Part shown: positions 31,195-54,783 of the stretch, in pieces | Numbering within the stretch: the first letter of the stretch is position 1 | Layout: every line of letters starts with the position of its first letter | Source: Phaseolus vulgaris | Lineage: Eukaryota; Streptophyta; Magnoliopsida; Fabales; Fabaceae | DNA length: 64,000 bases | Reading direction: 5' to 3' | Assembly (NCBI RefSeq): GCF_000499845.2 | Contig: NC_023750.2 | Coordinates: 4,709,478 to 4,773,477, forward strand | The notes under the pieces: model-generated | The model's database searches: none | What the model was told of the DNA's origin: nothing | What the model saw: only the letters and a program-made list of their open reading frames with translations | Made by a program: the position numbers and the translations under genes

Positions 31195-33360
31195 AATCAA
31201 CTCACATCATTGGATTTCTTGGGAGAGTTAGTGTGCAGGAAAGGAATGGGAGTTTTGAAAAGGCGGAGGAGGGATATGTGAAAAAGGGTATGAACTCGGG
31301 AAGACTGGTAGTCGGAGCTCGTACGCGACAGCTTTGATGCGGCGAGTGATCTGATACGGGCCAGAAAATTATGGGTTAAGCTTGGGGCATTGGCGGCGTT
31401 CCATTGATTGTTGTCGGTATGGCTGGAGACAACCCTAGACCCAGTCACCGATGTCAAAGCTTCGATCCTTGCGGTGGAAGTTAGCTTGATCACACATTCT
31501 TTGGCGCATTCTACGAAGGTGGTGTTTGAGGTTGTGGAAGATGATGGTTTATTGTTGGAGTAGTTCTGCGACAGTGGTTCCCGTGCGCGAAAGGTGCAAC
31601 AGATCCACCGTGGTGGGTGGCAGTCGACCGTAAAGAGCTTGGAAGGAGGAGATTCTTATGGCCTAGTGGAAAGTGGTGTTGTACCATAGCTCAACCAGAT
31701 GAAGCTATTAGTACCATGTTTTGGGATGATCTCCCATGAAACACCTTAGGTAAGTTTCCAATCCCCTGTTGAGTACTTTAGTTTGACCGTCCATTTATGG
31801 ATGGTAGGAAGAACTTATTTTAATGTTGTTCCATGTGCTTCAAACAATTGTCTCCAAAAGGTACTGATAAAGAAAGAAAGGGTTGCAGTTGGAGACAATT
31901 GTTTTCGGTAGCCCGTGAAGGCGAAAAATTTCCACATAAAAACGTTTGGACAAAGCTTGAGTCGTGAAGTGTGTGGGCAACGTCAAAAAGTGTGCATACT
32001 TGGTTTGCCGATCACAAATTACCCAAATGGTTGTGTGACCCGCCGATGAAGGTAAATGTGTTATAAAATCCAGTCCTCCCACACTTGGTTGGGTATTAGT
32101 AGTGGTTGGAATAATCTTTCTTGTTTTGTAGGCAGGTATTCGTTTCGTTGACAAGTGGTGCACTGTTCAAGAAAATCATTAACATCTCGTGTCCATTCTG
32201 GCTAATAAAATGAGGCAGCAACTCACGTGAGTGTGGGCTTAAGACTCGAGCGCCCTGTTATTGAGGTTTCATGCAACTCCTGTAAGATCCGTTGGCAAAA
32301 ATTGTTGACCCTGGTTGTCCATTTCTGTTGTTCTAGGGTCTGAATCGTTTGGGATAATAGGGTGTTCAAACTTTTTTGATCCATATATATCTTGAATTGT
32401 TGGCCTAATAAATACTGACGCCATTTTGTTACTACCTCTGTTATTGCATACATTTCACGAACAAAAACTGAGGACGCTTGGAGGCATGGACACATCTTCT
32501 TGTTGAAAAACGAAAAGGGATGACCGTCTTGGCTGAGCATAGCTCCTATTGCCACCTGTGAGGCATCTGTTTCTACAACAAAGGGTTTGGAGAAGTCTGG
32601 AAGATGTAGTGTAAACAACTTGGTTAATTGTAATATCAATTCTGTAAAAGCTTGTTGGGTTGTGGCAGGCCATTTGAATTTTCGGTCATGTAATAAATCA
32701 GTGAGAGGAGCGGCGAGTGTGGCATAATGATGCACGAATTTCCTATAAAGTACCGGTGAGACCGAGAAATCCTCTTAACTCCGTGAGTGAACGAGTTTGG
32801 TGATACCCTGTCTTCTGGTATTAAACGAATTTGGCGATACCCTGAATATAGATCAGTCTTAGTATTGTAGCTGAGTCTAGTTCATCGAGCAATTCATCAA
32901 TGGTAGGGATTGGGAAGCGATCGTGGATTGTGACTAAATTTAAGGCGTGGTAGTCTACACATAAGCGCCAAATGCCATCCTTCTTTTTTATTAAAAGATC
33001 TAGGGATGAGAATGGACTATTACTGGGCTTAATAAACCCGTCTTGAAGCATTTCTAAAATTAATTTGGTAATGGTTTCTTTGTGGGAATGTGGGTAACGG
33101 TTTGGTCTCACATTGATGGGAGGGGTATTAGGTAGTAAAGGTATGTGGTGGTCATGGGGTCTAGGTGGTGGCAAGCCACGGGGTATTTGGAAAAAAATTT
33201 GGATTTTTATGAGAATAGAACAAATGGGCAAGGGTAGGGCTGCCAATGGGGATAACAGGTTTTGAAGGTGGTCATGCAATTGGTATGGTGAGGGTTGTAC
33301 GGTATTGATGGAGATAAGGTGAAATGAGGCAATAGAGTTTGTTGACATGTACTGACACAA
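31195..33360 (-). pseudogene. Broken reverse transcriptase, RNase H and integrase
   Basis: The RT N-terminus reads in 33360-32821 (LILEMLQDGFIKPSNSPFSS, KKKDGIWRLCVDYHALNLVT, FPIPTIDELLDELDSA). The catalytic YxDD region of RT is not found, so a deletion lies near 32820. RNase H-like sequence occupies 32735-32223 (LPDFSKPFVVETDASQVAIG, YLLGQQFKIYMDQKSLNTLL). Integrase starts at 32163-31840 and continues with stops to 31195, where GDWV and a FSGPYQI block mark its C-terminal part. Confidence 0.8.
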
Positions 33361-33486
33361 TTGATGGTAAGTTGTAGGGGTGAGTGTAGATTGGGTTGTG
33401 GCTTGTAAGGTTATTTGTTGTTTACAGTGAGTGAAAGCAATACTAGGAATGGAGAAATATGCCTTTATAGGTCCTAGGGTGCAAAG

Positions 33487-34033
33487 TCATTCAATGCCTA
33501 AAACCACATCAACTCCCTCGATAGGTAATAGGTAAAAGGGAATGGAAAATGTAGATGTTTGGAGTGATATGTCTACGGATGGACAAATGCCTTGACATTG
33601 GATAAAGGCTCCATTGCCCACCATCACAGACAACGAAGGGCTTGGGGTTATAGGTAGGTGTAGGTGGTGGGTTATGCGAGATTGGAGGATGTTGTGAGAG
33701 CTTCCTGAGTCAATAAGGACAGTAACTGGGAGGTTTTGTATGAGACTAGTGAACCTAGGAGTTTGGGGGCATGGTTGTCCGGTGAGGGCAAGTGGTGACA
33801 AGTGGAAATGAATGGTTTCTGGAAACTCACTTGTGGGTGATTCTGGATTGGGTTCTGAGGGTTGATCATCTAACAATTATAGAAATCACGAAGTAGAGCA
33901 TTTGTGGCCAGGAGTAAACTTCTCATCACAATTGTAACATAAGCCTTGGGCGCAACATTCTTGCATCTGTTGTGAGGACAAGCGCTTAATAAAGAAGGGT
34001 GGGTTTAGGTGGGATATTGGTGGGGGATGAGTG
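33487..34033 (-). pseudogene. Zinc knuckle and protease of the split Ty3 element
   Basis: The zinc knuckle CYNCDEKFTPGHKC is at about 33950-33900, followed by a stop near 33884. Then comes a retroviral-type protease with active-site VLIDSGSSHNIL (about 33720-33685) and VVLGIE at the end (33490). The hAT insertion point lies just upstream of the knuckle. Confidence 0.78.
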
Positions 34034-34041
34034 GTTGTAAT

Positions 34042-36132
34042 CATAGTAGTCAAAATCGCGAGTTGCATTGTAAGATCGTACGATTTTACAATGTATACTC
34101 ATGGTGCCGATCTACGATCACCAGAAAAATACTATTTCTGCAGATCACGTGGGATCGGCGTTGTAAATCGCAACTCACGTGGAATCGTCGAGTTTCACGA
34201 TACTGGAAATCGCCACAGGCAGCGCTTCTGACATCATCATTGCGACGGCGTGGTAGCGTTTATAGTGTCGCGACGTGACGGAGTGTGACACGGTGGCTAT
34301 GGTGTGGTAGCAACATTAGATGGGGTAGTTAATATTAGGGTTTCTGTTTAAAAGGAGGCAGCAACAACATATGGGATAGTTTGAGATTAGGGTTTCTGTT
34401 TAAGATGGAGCCAACAACATATGGGTTCAATGAAATAAAAAGCCCAAATAACTAAAAAGAATCCACTTACCGCACAGTGAAAGGAATCAGTTACTGCACA
34501 GTAAAATTTTTAATTTTTTACTCAAAAACGTTACAACTTCAACAAAAATAATTTTTAATTAATTATTTTTAAGTCATGCAAATAGACTCCCGCTCTCCTT
34601 TCCCATTCTCTTTCAACTTCTCCATTGCAGTCTCACTCTCTAATATCTCTACTTCAACATTTCACAAAGGGAAGAGATTTGGTAAGACCAGGTATTACTC
34701 GGTTTGCTACATCTTTTTTGACATTAGGGTGCCTCCATGAGAATAAGAGAGCTTTAATCAGAATGTTTACTAGTCATGAATGGAAGTCTAGCAAGTTTCT
34801 AAAACAAATGATGGAAAAATAGTTGAAGAGGTGGTTTTAGACTAGAATTTTTGGAAGAATGTCATAATATGTTTGAAGGGAACATTGCCTCTCATTGAAG
34901 TGTTTCGATTGGTTGATTCGGATCAAAAGCCAACCATGGGTTTCATTTATGAAGCAATGGACCAAGCTAAAGAGAAGATACAAAAAGCTTTCAATGGTGT
35001 CAAAAAAAGGTATTTTATGTATTTGTTTGTTGAGATGGTGATTTTGAAATTCAAAACAAAAATCTAACTCAATGTAATATATTTTGGTTAGCTATTTGCC
35101 TTTGTGGAACATCATTGATGAAAGGTGGGACAAGCAACTCCATAGGCCTTTGCATGTTGCAGGCTATTTTCTTAACCCTCAAATGCATTATCGTCCTGGA
35201 TTTAAAGCAGATTTGGAGGTGAAGCGTGGTCTAATGGAATGCATAACTAGGATGGTGGAGGATGAGGATGAACAAACTCTCATTGATGTTCAAATTGATG
35301 ATTTCAAAAAACGAGCAAAAAATTTTGGTTGTCCCATGGATACTAGGTCAATCAATTTAAAGACTCCCGCAGATTGGTGGGAGTCTTATGGTGATGAGTA
35401 TCCAGAACTCCAAAAGTTTGCCATTCATGTATTGAGCTTAACATGTAGCTCTTCCGGATGTGAGCGTAACTGGAGTTCCTTTGAGATGGTAAGTTAACTT
35501 AAAATATATCTCTAGAATATAATTAGTAGTCTACTACTTATCCACTAAATTACTTATAATATTTTTCTTTGCATTTGTTTAGGTCCACACAAAGAGAAGA
35601 AATAGGCTAAAGCAAAGCACAATGAATGATGTTGTTTTTGTTATGGCTAATTCAAAATTAGCTAAGAAGAAGCAAACAAGAAAACCAACTCAAATTAATA
35701 TTGATGATTGTTCATCCGATGACGAGTGGATTATGGAAGATGAGCATGAGCATAATGAAACATTTGATTTGGATGAAAACTTGGTTCCTATTGAAGTAGA
35801 GGAGGAAGAATCTTTACATAGTCATCACTTAGACATGATTGATTTGAATGATGAAGGAGATGAAAATCATGAAGTTGAATATGAATTTAACTTACAAGAT
35901 TATTTGGTTTAGATAGATTATTATTTTCTCAATGTTTTGTAACTAGTAAATGGTTACTCTTATTATAGGATGTGTTGCTTACACCTAATTATGTACTCTT
36001 TTATATATTATGAGGTTCAATTATGAATTCCATAAAATTTGTAGGATTTTACGATCCGTGTTACGATCTTACGTTTTATGATTCATGTTTATCTTTTCGA
36101 TCCTAAGTAAGATCTCGATTTTGACTATCTTG
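34042..36132 (+). mobile_element. hAT transposon inserted in the Ty3 element (2091 bp)
   Basis: GTTGTAAT occurs at 34034-34041 and again at 36133-36140, an exact 8-bp target duplication as expected for hAT. The ends are inverted: CATAGTAGTCAAAATCG at the left and CAAGATAGTCAAAATCG read inward from the right. The inside carries the C-terminal part of a hAT transposase on the plus strand. Removing it rejoins gag and zinc-knuckle coding DNA of the host retrotransposon. Confidence 0.93.
34625..35912 (+). pseudogene. hAT transposase, C-terminal part, truncated
   Basis: Pieces read LVRPGITRFATSFLTLGCLH, KCLKGTLPLIEVFRLVDSDQ, PLWNIIDERWDKQLHRPLHV. The dimerisation domain near 35365-35490 reads PADWWESYGDEYPELQKFAI then LSLTCSSSGCERNWSSFEM. 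An intron of about 92 bp (from about 35490) leads to VHTKRRNRLKQ and a long acidic tail ending at 35912. The N-terminal BED finger and first catalytic part are absent, and stops and frame shifts occur near 34822 and 34870. This copy depends on a transposase made elsewhere. Confidence 0.85.
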
Positions 36133-36140
36133 GTTGTAAT

Positions 36141-36998
36141 GCTAGGGGGTTGGTAATATAAGGTGGAGGTGGACGTTGTCTAATTTTAGAGTCTCTACAT
36201 TTTTCTTCTATAAGCTTGGCTAACCCAATGGCTTGTGAAATAGAGAAAAGGTTTAGGATACCCAACTTTCGACAGAGTTCTGGTTGTAAACCCAAGATGA
36301 AACAATTGAGTATAGTTTGTGGAGTAAGTCCCACAATACAATTGCATAATTTTTCAAAACAGGCCTGATATTCAGTTACTGTGGTGACTTGATTGAGGTT
36401 GAATAGTTCTGTTTGGTGGTTAACATAGGTGGATGTTCCAAAACGCAGTTCCAAGGAACGGGTGAAGGAGGGTCAATCTATGATTAGAAGGTTTTGATGC
36501 ATCCACTTAAACCAGCTGAGAGCTAAAAAAGCTACCATAAATAATCTTTGCTCAGGTGGGATTTGATAAAAAAGAAAAATATTACTCTACTTGAAAGAGC
36601 CAATCCAAGGGTTCAGGACCTTCAAAGAAGGCTAACTGAAGCATGGGGGGTCAGATGGTGGGGGCAGGATTTTGATGTTGAGCGTGGTTTTGGGTGTGGT
36701 TAGGAATAGTCTGTGCCTCATTGGTGAGGGGAGAGGATGTTGCAATATTTCAAGTGATGTTTGCGCCACCTGGTGGCTGGACAAGATTCTCTATATGCGA
36801 AATAAAGGATACCTGATCAATGAGGAAGGTGGCAGTGGAATGAAGGGACTCGTTACAAGCTTCCATGGAAGCTTGATGGGTGTGGGTTTCTTCCATCTGA
36901 ACTTGGATGGCAACAAGGTGTTCGTGGATGGAGTGGAGTATTTCCTCCAGATCTTTTGTTTGGGTTTGAGAGGCATGGTAGGTCAATGAAAGCACCAA
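36141..36998 (-). pseudogene. Gag of the split Ty3 element, broken
   Basis: The N-terminal helical part is 36998-36750 (LEEILHSIHEHLVAIQVQME). The gag domain proper reads in 36454-36141 (FGTSTYVNHQTELFNLNQVT, EYQACFEKLCNCIVGLTPQT, ILGLQPELCRKL). The stretch between is frame-shifted. The coding sequence stops at the hAT target duplication and resumes at 34033. Confidence 0.75.
36983..36998 (-). other. Primer-binding-type site of the split Ty3 element
   Basis: On the minus strand the LTR ends GCTTAGCA, then AA, then TTGGTGCTTTCATTGA, the common post-LTR block of this plant Ty3 group. It overlaps the first gag codons as annotated, so the gag start is uncertain. Confidence 0.55.
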
Positions 36999-37000
36999 TT

Positions 37001-37389
37001 TGCTAAGCTTCTGCTATAGCTATACTAAGAGAAGAGAGAATACACTAATATAATTAGGACACAAAACCTTTGATGCATTCATTTTGGTATCAATACTCTA
37101 AATAGGTACCCTATGTGCCCTTAGGCCTTACAAACATCTATTCTTATGATAATATAACCTCCTTTTCTAACTTATTAGATTGCATATTGGTCCATCCATT
37201 TAGGTTGTCTAATTAATCTTTTGGGTCATCTTGGAGTGTTGGGTTGAGGTGTATCATAATCATCCTAGTTGTTAGATAATCATATCTTTAAGAATAATAT
37301 TTCTATCCCAATTGGGTATCTATAAGTATGGAAGGGAAATATTTATAAAGAAAGATCAATTCTTGAATACATCTTAATTTGACACATCA
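37001..37389 (-). repeat. 5' LTR of the split Ty3 element (389 bp)
   Basis: The plus-strand ends are TGCTAAGC and GACACATCA, giving TG...CA. A TATA-like TTTATAAATATT lies about 37343-37354 (minus strand). No second copy is found near 31.2 kb, so identity between LTRs cannot be used for dating. Confidence 0.6.
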
Positions 37390-37834
37390 GGGAATACATA
37401 TTTGGATTATAATTTGTAAAAGTAACCTTGGTGCTGATTTCTACTAAAACTTAGTTTTAGATCAAATGTAAGTGCACTAATTTATTTTTATATGTTATAG
37501 CAATTGAATTATAATAGGTAGTTGGTTGAAAGTGTAAACATTTGTAGAAAGTGTGTGAGCATGAAGCCTTTTTAGATATGTTGAATGTTTGTGACTGCAA
37601 TTGGATGATCCATTACTAACAGAAGAAAAACAATGTAATAATGATTCTGGTTCATGTAGCATGAATTCTATTAGGCTTAAAATGGAGATTTTTTGCCAAA
37701 CCATCTCCAATATCCGATTCACTGCAATCCTTTACATTAGACCCATGTTAGTATAAAAGATGAAGCAAGGAATTTGCTTTCTACAAAATCCTGTGTGGAA
37801 GTTTGTCAGTGTTATAAAGTTTTTGCACTTCATT
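37390..37834. other. 3' flank of the FAR1-related gene
   Basis: Probably contains the 3' untranslated region of the gene transcribed leftward and ending at 37835. No other feature recognised. Confidence 0.45.
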
Positions 37835-40471
37835 CTAAAGATTTTTTATATTGTTAACAACAAGCTCAACATTTTTTGATAAGCTTTCTGTTTGTTCCTC
37901 AACAGTCTCCAGAAGGGAGAATAGTTGTCTGCGATATTGCTGACATAATCGATCTCTGTACTCAAGTTCCTTTGTGAGTTGTTGAATTATCCTATCCTTT
38001 GACTCCTGGAAGTAAGCCAAACAAAAATTGTTAAGATTTCATAAATGCATTAGTTCAAAATTGTTAAGATGTTGATACAAATGTTTCTGGTGTAGTAGTA
38101 CAAGTAAAACTCTTCAAAAGTTTCAGGTGTCTGAAGTGTTTGAACTTTGAAAATATGTAAGGAAAGTTCAGGTGAAGATGCTAAGATAAAAACATGTCAA
38201 CTGTTCTGTAAATTTTCATTCAATGCAAATGATCATTTTGAGTAACATTATGCTTATGATTCAGAACTGATCTTCCAATAAGGAAAAATTCTCCACTGTC
38301 ATCAATCTGCTTATGTGCCACAAAAGCTGCTGGAGATTTCCTATAGTAACATACTTAAAGTATAAATTCACATCATATTTGGACATAATATAAAAAATAG
38401 GAGCCAAAAATAAAGAACTAAAATGTAACACAGTATATGAATGGTGCCTAAAGATAACTGGCAGATTCAATACAGACTAGAAGACTGTAGCATTCCTGCT
38501 ACACTCTGTGTAACCATTAACTAGAAACCTAAATTATGAGTCTCCTTAAAATCAATTCATTCATTCCCTGACTTTTTGACACTGACAGAACACGAGAATG
38601 AATTATGGTAAATTGGGACAAGTTCAGGTCTGTTCAGAAGCATGGAATTAGAATGAAATAAGTCTTAATTCATTTTTTTGACTCAATAAATCTTAATTCT
38701 TAAAAACCAAAAAGAATGAATAGCTAAGATGAGATTTTTACATTGTGTTAAATTAATCTTTGTCAGCATTCTGCATGATAAGAAAATACAATGAAATAAG
38801 AATGAGCATACATCAATGTTGTTCAATCTAAACAAGTTTGGGGATATAAACAGCTATAGAAATCTTTAAAATATAGGAATCCATAATTAACTACATTTCC
38901 ACTTCACACCGATGAACTATAATCAGTCACAGCCTCACATGTGTGACATTAAGAGATACACTCAACTCTACTGCTGGTCAAATATAATAGTTACTCACAA
39001 AACTTGTTGCCTAAAAGAACAAAAAGTAACAAATGATTTTACCTTTTCTATAAAGAGCAATAAATCTGTGATTTACTGATCTTTACATAACATAAATAGA
39101 GATATACTAGATTTGGCAACAAGAAATGAACTCCGATGGCAAAAATCTTTGATAATATTCAAGATTAAAGACTATTACTTCAACAGTTAAAGGTGTGCAA
39201 ACAGGAATTACTACTCCACAAGACATTTGTTGTCCCAATTTGCAATAGATTAAAGTAAAATACAAAACTGTATTCAATTTTAATACCGAGACATGGAGAA
39301 CTAAATATTCAACGTCAGGAATTAAAGATAAAACTCACAATCATTTTACTATATGAAGGAGAACCAGAAGCATTTAGCAGATGACTGTGCTCCTTCACAA
39401 ATTTAGTAACCACCCACTTCCCACATTTATTAACTTTAACCAACATCATGGCTTCACAACCTTCTCTTATGCTAGTCCTTGGTTTATGAACAGGCTTGGT
39501 TTTATTTCTAACCCTCACATGAAAACCTTGCTTATTGCATGAAAAACGGCGCGAAATGATTCGGTTGTCAACCTCAGAACGATGGCAGCGATCAAGGCGC
39601 ACAACAAACCCTTCCTGCCTTGCATACTCATCATAAAAGTTCTTGGCAGCTTCCTCTGAATCAAACTCCATACCAACATTTGGCTCCACAATAGAACTGC
39701 CTTCAAATGCTGCTGATATTTTATCAGTACAATTTTCAACTGTTTCTGCCACAGCTTCCAAATCCACTAATAAGACAACAGTGAGCAAATGATCATTCAG
39801 TGAAACTATTCAATCATGAGCTTATCTATTTAAATCTTGCATAACTACATTTTCAAAAGAAAAATCACTGAAGCAAAATCTTCAAATTTGAACAACCACC
39901 ACCACCACCAAAGCCTTATTCTAGTAAGTAGGTTTAGCTGCATGAATCACAAAGTTCCGTTAAGTTTGGTTTAAGACCAAATTTTTAGAGATACTATTCA
40001 TCATAAGATCCCTCTTAACAACTTTCTCAATATTCTTGTTCATCTCCCTGTCTATCTTTACTCTCCTCAATGGTGCTTCAAATGGTTTTCCATCACTAGA
40101 GAATAACCACAACTGAAGACAAGTGCATTACTAACAATTTTCAATATGCAGCCCCAAACCAAATTGAACTTACCTTCAACAAAAAAATTGAAAGAAAGAT
40201 GTTGAATCCCAATATTTTAAAATCTAAACAAACAGTAACAAGATGCTATTTTCTGAACTTATCTTACAAAATTACACAAACCCATTTGCTATAACAAAGT
40301 TTTCTCTCGTAAATTCAACCTTACTTAAGCTCTAGCGAATACATAAATCAAAAGGGGGAAAATGAAACTCCCCACATCATGAATTTTCCTGAAATTATAC
40401 AGATTAATGAAAATGTGAAATTTTAAAGGCAGTGAAGTGAAATGAATCAAGAATGAGTAAGCTTACTTACT
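37835..40471 (-). CDS. Short FAR1-related protein (FRF type), 199 residues
   Basis: Two coding exons (39766-39339 and 38005-37835) join in phase. Residues about 32-135 form a FAR1-type DNA-binding domain: VGMEFDSEEAAKNFYDEYAR, RLDRCHRSEVDNRIISRRFS, EGCEAMMLVKVNKCGKWVVT, with the zinc-binding pattern closed by KEHSH. The last 56 residues are a coiled coil (LTKELEYRDRLCQQYRRQL). There is no transposase or SWIM domain, as in FHY3/FAR1-related factors, which modulate light-signalling promoters in Arabidopsis. The exon start at 39766 begins TG; splicing to the excellent donor GTAAGTAAG at 40470 places an A before it and makes ATG GAT TTG GAA. I chose that start, since no other ATG precedes the domain in this frame without reading intron. 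Confidence 0.8.
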
Positions 40472-42337
40472 AGAAATTAACACAGGGTTGTGTGCAAGTA
40501 GGGTTAAATTGGTGGAAGATAATGTGAGAAAGTTGAGCAATGAAGGTGTGTGTTCAATGAAGGAAGAAGAATGTCATGACTTCTATGGTTTTTATGTCAT
40601 AAAATCATTTTTTTGGCTGAATGTTGGTCTTATTTGGATGTTTTTAATTTTTTTGTCTTTCAAAAAATTAATTTTATGTTTAATCTTTCAAAAATTTGGT
40701 TTAAGTGATTTTCGAAATATTTTTAATTTTATTTATAAAATATTAAAAAATTCTTTTGATTTGTATTAAATACTTTTCGTTAGGTGGTAATGTATTAAGT
40801 GAATCAAAGCAATGTAAGAAAAAAAAATAGAACCACTATAACAACAAATAAAATAAAATATCTTTTAGGCTTTTTTAGATTAAGGAGTGATTAGAAAAAG
40901 AAAATAAATAAGAGATATATAATAGACTGTTGAGTTATTTTTGAGAGAAAATAAAAAAAATTATTTGATTGATGTTAATGAATAAACCTTTTTATATTAA
41001 TATAATGAAAAAATAATTTATAGGGTAAATTTTAAAATAATTCTTTTAATATTTTTATTCTAATTATTTAGTTTATTATTACAATAATTAGTTCTATTAA
41101 AATAATCAATTATGTTACATTATCAATAAGATAATTTATTAAAGTGTTAATACTTTAATATTTCTTACAAAAGTTCAAGCCACTTATTAACTACCTAATA
41201 TTATTTGTTTGATTCATCCTTTATTGCTAGATATTCTTTTTAATAAAAAAAAAATTGATTGTCAAATAGTATTGGTATCAAAATATCTTTTCTAAATCCA
41301 TTATATCATAAATTTTTTATTATTATTATTATATATGTATATATTTCGTTTATAATCAATTATACATAAAATTTGTATATCTTTCTTTTTATATTGATAA
41401 AAGTAAAGAAGTCTCACTCGAAAAATTCTTACACATTTAAGACAATTGTTTTACAGTAACTTTCTTCTATTCAATTTTATTTTATTTCCACCAAAAAATA
41501 TATAATTTGTTAATTAAGTTGTATTGGAAATTTAGAACATTTCTTTCAAGAACTTCACAATTGTGTAAACTGGGATAAATTGTCTCTAACATTATGCATG
41601 AACACATTTTATGTGGATATTTTCCTTTTAATATGATTTACTCTAAATTTAAAAATAGTTTGAAATTTGAAACTTAAGAATGATCGCATTTTATAAGGAT
41701 TAAATTTTTTTTTAAAAGGTTCGAAAATAAGTATTTTTCTTTTACAAGATTGAAATGAAAACAAAATTAAATAATATGAAAACTATAATATTTATTAAAT
41801 TCCACATCAGATAAAACTATGTTATTTTTTATATATTAAAAAGGATAAATAGGTGATTTAATATAACTATTATTAATATATTTCATTTTTAGTATAAAAA
41901 AATAAAGTCTTAATATGATAATTTTAATTTTTGTTTGAATTTTGTTAATGGTTAATATAATTGATTATGTTTGGTCTTTAATAATTTATTTGAATTTAAA
42001 TAATGGTTTTTAATGATTAACATGATTAACTTAAATGAAGACAGTTGAATGGAAAAAATTAATGTCCGCCTGCTTAATTAGCACCAGATGATAGTTCCAG
42101 AAAGTAATTGAGTAGAAGATAGGAGAAACTTTCGCCACCAAGGAAAATCTTAAAGCCTGGATATATAGCTACAGAGAAAATAGATTTACTCCTTCTGTCC
42201 TTCATATGAGCGCTCGATTCCAAATAATTACAACATTTTGCACAAAATTGGAAATTGTAAGAACATACTAAAATGAAGTTAATGTACAGGCAGAAATCCA
42301 AGGAAAATTTTACATAAAAATTCCAAGGTCATATAAT
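40472..42337. other. Intergenic between FAR1-related gene and SEC23
   Basis: Contains the 5' region of the FAR1-related gene at its left and the 3' untranslated region of SEC23 at its right. The middle (40.8-42.0 kb) is AT-rich and without a recognised element. Confidence 0.5.

Positions 42338-54783
<12,446 letters not shown>

Larger units (their letters stand above)
31195..37389 (-). mobile_element. Ty3/gypsy retrotransposon, 3' truncated, split by a hAT insertion
   Basis: On the minus strand: 5' LTR (37389-37001), primer-type site, gag (36998-36141), hAT insertion (36132-34042), zinc knuckle and protease (34033-33487), reverse transcriptase (33360-32821), RNase H (32735-32223), integrase (32163-31195). 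The 3' LTR is missing. The wording of the integrase (DFITHLPSSAGHTTIWVICD, FRLHGLPKTIVS) is that of a common plant Ty3 group distinct from the Tat elements here. Multiple frame breaks. Confidence 0.85.

Noticed and set aside
40488..40769. Plus-strand frame of 93 codons next to the FAR1-related gene
   Set aside because: It lies antisense to the likely 5' exon and promoter of that gene, has no recognisable domain and turns into AT-driven Phe/Ile/Leu.
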